64,000 bases of DNA. Source: Streptomyces sp. NBC_01231 (lineage in GTDB: Bacteria > Actinomycetota > Actinomycetes > Streptomycetales > Streptomycetaceae). The number at the start of each line of letters is the position of its first letter. The first letter of the stretch is position 1. Under the pieces are notes generated by a model. The model made no database searches and had not been told where the DNA came from. It saw only the letters and a list, made by a program, of their open reading frames with translations. A program made the translations under genes and the position numbers. The stretch covers positions 2,914,001-2,978,000 of the forward strand of contig CP108521.1 in NCBI GenBank assembly GCA_035999765.1, given 5' to 3'. Below, piece by piece: positions 60,478 through 64,000 of this stretch.

Positions 60478-61414
60478 GTGTCGACCATGCTACCCGGCGT
60501 GTGCCTTTGACCGGACCGTCAGGATCATCAGGGGCAGCAGGGGCATCAGGGGCATCAGGACCGGCGGCCGTCGCCAGGACCGAGCCCGCCAGGATGAGGG
60601 TGAAGGCGATCGCGATGCCCGTCGTGAACGCCTCGTCCAGGAACAGGGCGCCCGCCGCCACCGCGACCGCCGGGTTGACGTACGTGAAGACCGTCGCGCG
60701 GGTCGGGCCGACCTCCTTGATCAGTTCCAGGAAGCCGACGAAGGCGAGCGCCGTGCAGATCACGCCCAGGCCGAGGAGAGCTGTGAGGACCGATACCGAC
60801 GGCGTCTCGCTGGGCCAGGTCATTGCCGCCGCCGGCGCGTAGACCAGGGCTGCCAGGGCCAGGCAGGGGGATATGAGCTGGAGTGTCGGGACGTCCTTCA
60901 GCCAGCGCGCGGCGATCAGAGGTGCCGTCGCGTAGCCCAGCACCGTCAGGAACACCTCCGCCAGGGAACGGGCGTCGCCCCCGGTCAGGTGGGGCACGGT
61001 GAGGACGCCGACGCCCGCCAGGCCCAGGGCGAGGCCCGTCACCCGTCGTACGCCCAGACGTTCCGTGTCGCCGAAGAAGCGGGCCAGGATCACGCCGACG
61101 ATCGGGACGCCCGCGATCAGCAGACCGGCGGTCGAGCTGGACAGGTGGCGTTCGGCGTCGGTGAGGGTGAACCACGGGCCGACGATCTCGATGCACGCGA
61201 AAGCCAGCATGGGCAGCCAGTGGGTGCGGACGGTACGGATCAGACCGCCGCCGCGTATCGCGAAGGGGAGCAGGAGGACGGCGCCCAGGGCACAGCGCGT
61301 GAACACCACCATGGACGTAGAGAGCGGGGCGTCCACCGCCACCTTGATCATCAGGTAGGGGACGCCCCAGACCACTCCCATCAGGGAGAACAGGAACCAG
61401 CCGCGTGCAGTCAT
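60437..61414 (-). CDS. EamA/DMT-family transporter
   Basis: The 325-aa product has ten hydrophobic helices in two EamA repeats (GWFLFSLMGVVWGVPYLMIK ... then VFTYVNPAVAVAAGALFLDE in the second). It exports or imports small metabolites; the substrate is unknown. The C-terminus carries a Pro/Asp/Ala repeat (GPDAPDAPAAPDDPDGP) and then residues read from the rnpB promoter and 5' end, so the frame runs about 40 bases into the RNA gene. The active protein would end before that tail. An AraC regulator gene lies 18 bases upstream on the same strand and likely controls it. Confidence 0.87.
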   Translation of the reverse strand: MTARGWFLFSLMGVVWGVPYLMIKVAVDAPLSTSMVVFTRCALGAVLLLPFAIRGGGLIRTVRTHWLPMLAFACIEIVGPWFTLTDAERHLSSSTAGLLIAGVPIVGVILARFFGDTERLGVRRVTGLALGLAGVGVLTVPHLTGGDARSLAEVFLTVLGYATAPLIAARWLKDVPTLQLISPCLALAALVYAPAAAMTWPSETPSVSVLTALLGLGVICTALAFVGFLELIKEVGPTRATVFTYVNPAVAVAAGALFLDEAFTTGIAIAFTLILAGSVLATAAGPDAPDAPAAPDDPDGPVKGTRRVAWSTRQTSRADGRVECP

Positions 61415-61432
61415 GCGGCCATGTTCGCCACG

Positions 61433-62266
61433 TCAGCGGCGGCCGTCTTGAACGCTGTTGCGGTACGCCGCCGGGGTGACCCCGAGGACCCTCCTGAACC
61501 AGCGGGTCAGGTGTGCCTGGTCGGCGAAGCCCACCAAGGCTGCGACCTCGGCCGGTTTCAGGCCGGACTCCAGGAGGCCGCGGGCCCGGTTCACCCGGTG
61601 CTGGGCCAGCCAGGCGTACGGGGGGATCCCCATCGTCGTACGGAAGGCTCGGAGGAGTTGGTAGCGGGACAGGCCCTGTTCGGCGGCGAGTCCGGCGAGG
61701 GAAGGGGGTGCCAGCAGGTCGTCGGCGAGACGGTCGCGTACCGCGTGGGCGATGTGGGCGGCGCCGGGCACGGTGTCGTTCGTGGCGCGGGCCGTGGAGT
61801 GGCGGCGGGCCAGGGCGGTGAGCAGCCAGGGGAGGCGGGACTCCGTCTCCAACGGGTCGGGGCAGGCGCTGAGTTCCGTGTGGGTGGTGCGGAGGGCGGC
61901 GGCGAGTTCCGGGTCGTCGATGAGGGGCTCGCGGAAGTGCGGGAGGCCCTCGGTGAGGGTGCCGTCGGTCAGGAGCGAGGGGGCGGCGTACAGGGCGCGG
62001 TAGGCGTAGCCGTCGGTGGTGTTGCCGGGGGCGCCGGTGTGCATCTCGCCGGGGGCGAGGACGACGATGGAGCCCGGGGCGGGGCGGATGTGGCCGCCGC
62101 GGTAGTCGAGGATCTCGGATCCGGCCACGCACACGCCGATGGTGAACTCCTCGTGGGCGTGCGGGGCGTAGACGTGCTGGTCGAAGCGGGCCGTCAGCAG
62201 GTCGAGTGGCGGCCCTTCGCGGCCTAGTCGCGCCCTGGTCCACAGGGCCTGTTCCCGTGCGGTCAT
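61433..62266 (-). CDS. AraC-family transcriptional regulator
   Basis: The 277-aa product has an N-terminal cupin-like sensing domain (HVYAPHAHEEFTIGVCVAGSE... PGSIVVLAPGEMHTG, residues 30-80) and a C-terminal pair of AraC helix-turn-helices (LAAEQGLSRYQLLRAFRTTMGIPPYAWL and AALVGFADQAHLTRWFRRVLGVTPAAYR). It should bind a small effector and act on the adjacent EamA gene, a common AraC/EamA pair. The ATG at 62266 is preceded by GGGGGGA. Confidence 0.92.
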   Translation of the reverse strand: MTAREQALWTRARLGREGPPLDLLTARFDQHVYAPHAHEEFTIGVCVAGSEILDYRGGHIRPAPGSIVVLAPGEMHTGAPGNTTDGYAYRALYAAPSLLTDGTLTEGLPHFREPLIDDPELAAALRTTHTELSACPDPLETESRLPWLLTALARRHSTARATNDTVPGAAHIAHAVRDRLADDLLAPPSLAGLAAEQGLSRYQLLRAFRTTMGIPPYAWLAQHRVNRARGLLESGLKPAEVAALVGFADQAHLTRWFRRVLGVTPAAYRNSVQDGRR

Positions 62267-62352
62267 CGTCGTCCCCCCTGGCGTCCTTTCCCCCTGACGT
62301 CCTTGGGTGCAACGCTTTCAGGCCCCGATTTCATGCCGTGCGGCTCAGCGGC

Positions 62353-62931
62353 TCAGAGGAAGTCGCTCGTGTCCAGGTCGAAGGCGAAGGGCTCGGGGAG
62401 GGTGAGCGGCTTGCCGAAGGGGAGGGTGGAGTGCTGGCGGTATTCGTCCTTCTGCGGGTCGCTGAACAGCGTGATCGAGGAGGCGTCGCGGTCGACGAGC
62501 AGGTGGAGGGGGACGCCTCCGCGGGCGTAGCAGCGGCGTTTGGCCTCGCGGTCGGCTTCCGGCTTGGTGGATGTCACCTCGACGACCATGGCGACGCCCT
62601 CGCACGGCATCCAGGCGTCGGCGCCCCGGAAGAGCAGCAGGTGCGCGGGCGCGAAAGTGACGTCCGGAATCGCGTGGTTCTTCGGACAGGCGCCCCCGCT
62701 CTTCAGCTTCAGGCCCTTGTTCCCGGAGAAGTCCATGTCGGTGGCGGACCGCCGGATCACCTGCTTCGCGATCCGGCTGATGTAGTGCTCGTGGTCCCCG
62801 TCCGGCGGCGGCGTCACAACGATCTCCCCCTCGATCAGCTGCGCCCGGAAACCCTCCGGCGTGTCCAGGGCGAGGAAACCCTCCAGCAGGACCTCCGCCT
62901 GCGTGAGCGGCTCGTGGGCCATGGCAGTCAT
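62353..62931 (-). CDS. Uma2-family (PD-(D/E)XK-like) protein
   Basis: The 192-aa product shows the Uma2 pattern: LIEGEIVVTPPPDGDHEHYI, a CPKNHAIPDVTFAP strand with the catalytic-type Asp, VAMVVEVTSTKPEADREAKRRCYARGGVPLHLLVD with ExT...K, and a C-terminal strand with SITLFSDP. The fold is that of restriction-type nucleases, but the biochemical role of Uma2 proteins is unsettled. They are very abundant in Streptomyces. ATG 62931 follows AAGGAGGGG; ATG 62922 also fits. Confidence 0.9.
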   Translation of the reverse strand: MTAMAHEPLTQAEVLLEGFLALDTPEGFRAQLIEGEIVVTPPPDGDHEHYISRIAKQVIRRSATDMDFSGNKGLKLKSGGACPKNHAIPDVTFAPAHLLLFRGADAWMPCEGVAMVVEVTSTKPEADREAKRRCYARGGVPLHLLVDRDASSITLFSDPQKDEYRQHSTLPFGKPLTLPEPFAFDLDTSDFL

Positions 62932-63095
62932 GTCACGCCCCTCCTTCGGTCGCTCGCCAGACTGGGACATCCGCTGATCACCTGTCCGTGAGATCGGGAA
63001 CCGTTCCCTCGATCGTGGCACAGGAGCGTCGCCCTCGTCAGGCGGCGAGGCCGCGGCCTTGACCCTGCCGCGACGTCAGCGTCTGTACTGGTGCC

Positions 63096-63860
63096 ATGAG
63101 GATCGGAGAGCTCGCCACCGCCGTCGGCGTCACCACGCGGACCGTCCGGCACTACCACCACCAGGGGCTGCTGCCCGAGCCCGAGCGGCTCGCCAACGGC
63201 TACCGCGACTACACGCTCCGGCACGCCGTCGTGCTGGCCCGGATCCGGCGGCTGACCGAGCTGGGGCTGGGGCTCGCGGAGGTGCGGGACGTGCTCGCTG
63301 AGGACGCCGGGAAGGATCTCGTCGAGGTCCTGACCGAGCTCGACGAGGATCTGGCGCGCCAGGAGGCGGCGATCCGGGACCGGCGGGCGCGGCTGCGGGA
63401 CCTGCTGGAGGTCGGCGCGCTGCCGGACGAGGGGCCGGTGTCGCCGGAGCTCGCGGCGCTGCTCAGCGAGGTGGGGCAGGTGCCCGGCTCCCCCATGGCC
63501 GCCAAGGACCGGGAGGTCCTCGCGCTGCTCGACACCGCGGCGACCCCGGAGGCCCGCCAAGAGCTCATCGGGGTGGTGGGCGGCGTCTTCGGCACGCCCG
63601 ACGGAGCGGAGCGGGCCCGTGCCGCGTACGCGCTGCTCGACGCCCTCGCCGACGCCGACCCGTCCGACCCGCGTGTGGACGAGGCCGCGCGGGCCCTCGC
63701 CGACTGTCTGCCCCGTGAGCTGCTCTCGGAGGCCGGGATCGACGAGGCCGGCATCGATGACGACCACAGTTTCCTGCGTGCCGTCTACGCCGACTTCGCG
63801 CCCGCGCAGGCGGAGGCCGTGCGGCGGACGCTGCGGATCATCACGGAGGGACGGTCATGA
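63096..63860 (+). CDS. MerR-family transcriptional regulator
   Basis: The 254-aa product has the MerR winged helix at residues 1-70 (MRIGELATAVGVTTRTVRHY, then QGLLPEPERLANGYRDY) with a long coiled-coil region (about 75-125). A larger C-terminal part (about 130-254) is rich in acidic helices, as in TipA-like or other effector-binding types, but no TipAS pocket is recognised. It overlaps the downstream membrane-protein gene by four bases (ATGA) and probably regulates it. Confidence 0.9.
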   Translation: MRIGELATAVGVTTRTVRHYHHQGLLPEPERLANGYRDYTLRHAVVLARIRRLTELGLGLAEVRDVLAEDAGKDLVEVLTELDEDLARQEAAIRDRRARLRDLLEVGALPDEGPVSPELAALLSEVGQVPGSPMAAKDREVLALLDTAATPEARQELIGVVGGVFGTPDGAERARAAYALLDALADADPSDPRVDEAARALADCLPRELLSEAGIDEAGIDDDHSFLRAVYADFAPAQAEAVRRTLRIITEGRS

Positions 63861-64000
63861 GGACAGCTGGCGTTCTGGTCCGGCATGAGCTGCGGATGTT
63901 CGTGAGTCTCGCGCTGTGGGCGGCGAGGAGGAGTCACGGCGCGGGTGGCGGGCGGGCTTTCGGGTACGCGCGTGGGCAGGGCGCGATGATGTTCGGGCTC
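63857..64000 (+). CDS. Membrane protein gene, cut by window end
   Basis: The first 48 codons are visible. The start is MRTAGVLVRHELRMFVSLALWAA, followed by a basic RRSHGAGGGRAFGYARGQGAMMFGL segment. This resembles the N-terminus of conserved Streptomyces membrane proteins encoded after MerR regulators. The ATG overlaps the MerR stop by four bases. The rest is outside the window, so domain content is unknown. Confidence 0.75.
   Translation, partial: MRTAGVLVRHELRMFVSLALWAARRSHGAGGGRAFGYARGQGAMMFGL

Noticed and set aside
60146..60842. Plus-strand coding frames over 60.1-60.8 kb
   Set aside because: They lie over the RNase P RNA and antisense to the EamA gene; the RNA structure explains the conservation.

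Overview
The window is high-GC actinobacterial DNA and almost certainly Streptomyces. The support is strong G/C preference at third codon positions, many GTG/TTG starts, a SARP regulator, the XRE(DUF5753)/DUF397/ATP-binding trio, ZAS-type anti-sigma and MerR/AraC regulators, and an actinobacterial type A RNase P RNA. Names rest on motifs read by eye; no database search was run.

Left flank (1-15 kb): mostly housekeeping and accessory metabolism. It holds a small DUF6243-like protein behind two palindromes, an Rsm22-like methyltransferase, a serine hydrolase (apparently CTG-initiated) coupled to a Bcr/CflA-type efflux pump, a Gfo/Idh/MocA oxidoreductase, an SDR with an expanded Gly-Ser-Ala repeat, an aldo/keto reductase, DoxX and MazG-like proteins, a Baeyer-Villiger monooxygenase coupled to an SMP-30-like propeller protein, and a Tat-exported multicopper oxidase.

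Core (15-42 kb): a compound biosynthetic locus and the most interesting part. Regulators come first: a SARP, a NarL-type response regulator and a histidine kinase. Next is an azole-peptide (TOMM/LAP) module: a 62-aa candidate precursor, a fused leader-binding/E1-like/YcaO cyclodehydratase and a SagB-type dehydrogenase. A divergent plus-strand set encodes an SCP2-like protein, an acyl-CoA carboxylase carboxyltransferase and a DUF3291-like protein. The other side is a nine-gene minus-strand operon from 39.4 down to 25.2 kb: an alpha-oxoamine synthase, a PUFA-synthase-like AT-(dead ACP)-ACP-ACP-KR-DH protein, a phosphopantetheinyl transferase, a KS-CLF protein, a membrane protein, two PlsC-like acyltransferases (one degenerate), an SDR and an unknown. 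The logic resembles sphingoid-base synthesis: build a chain on ACP, condense it with an amino acid, reduce the ketone, acylate. A sigma factor, a DHA2-type exporter and an AccE subunit lie at the far edge. Whether the peptide and lipid branches meet in one product is open.

42-49 kb: a lipoprotein, a collapsed dnaB remnant, a PIG-L/LmbE deacetylase, and two APC permeases around a GntR regulator.

49-55.6 kb: a decayed insertion zone with two tRNA-Arg-derived 3' fragments, an IS1380-family transposase tail, an XRE/DUF397/HATPase set, a SUKH-type immunity gene and an N-truncated Fic gene.

55.7-64 kb: a five-gene sigma/anti-sigma/ABC operon joined entirely by 4-nt overlaps, the RNase P RNA gene (minus strand, overlapping the end of an EamA transporter gene), then AraC, Uma2-like and MerR genes and a membrane-protein gene cut by the window end.
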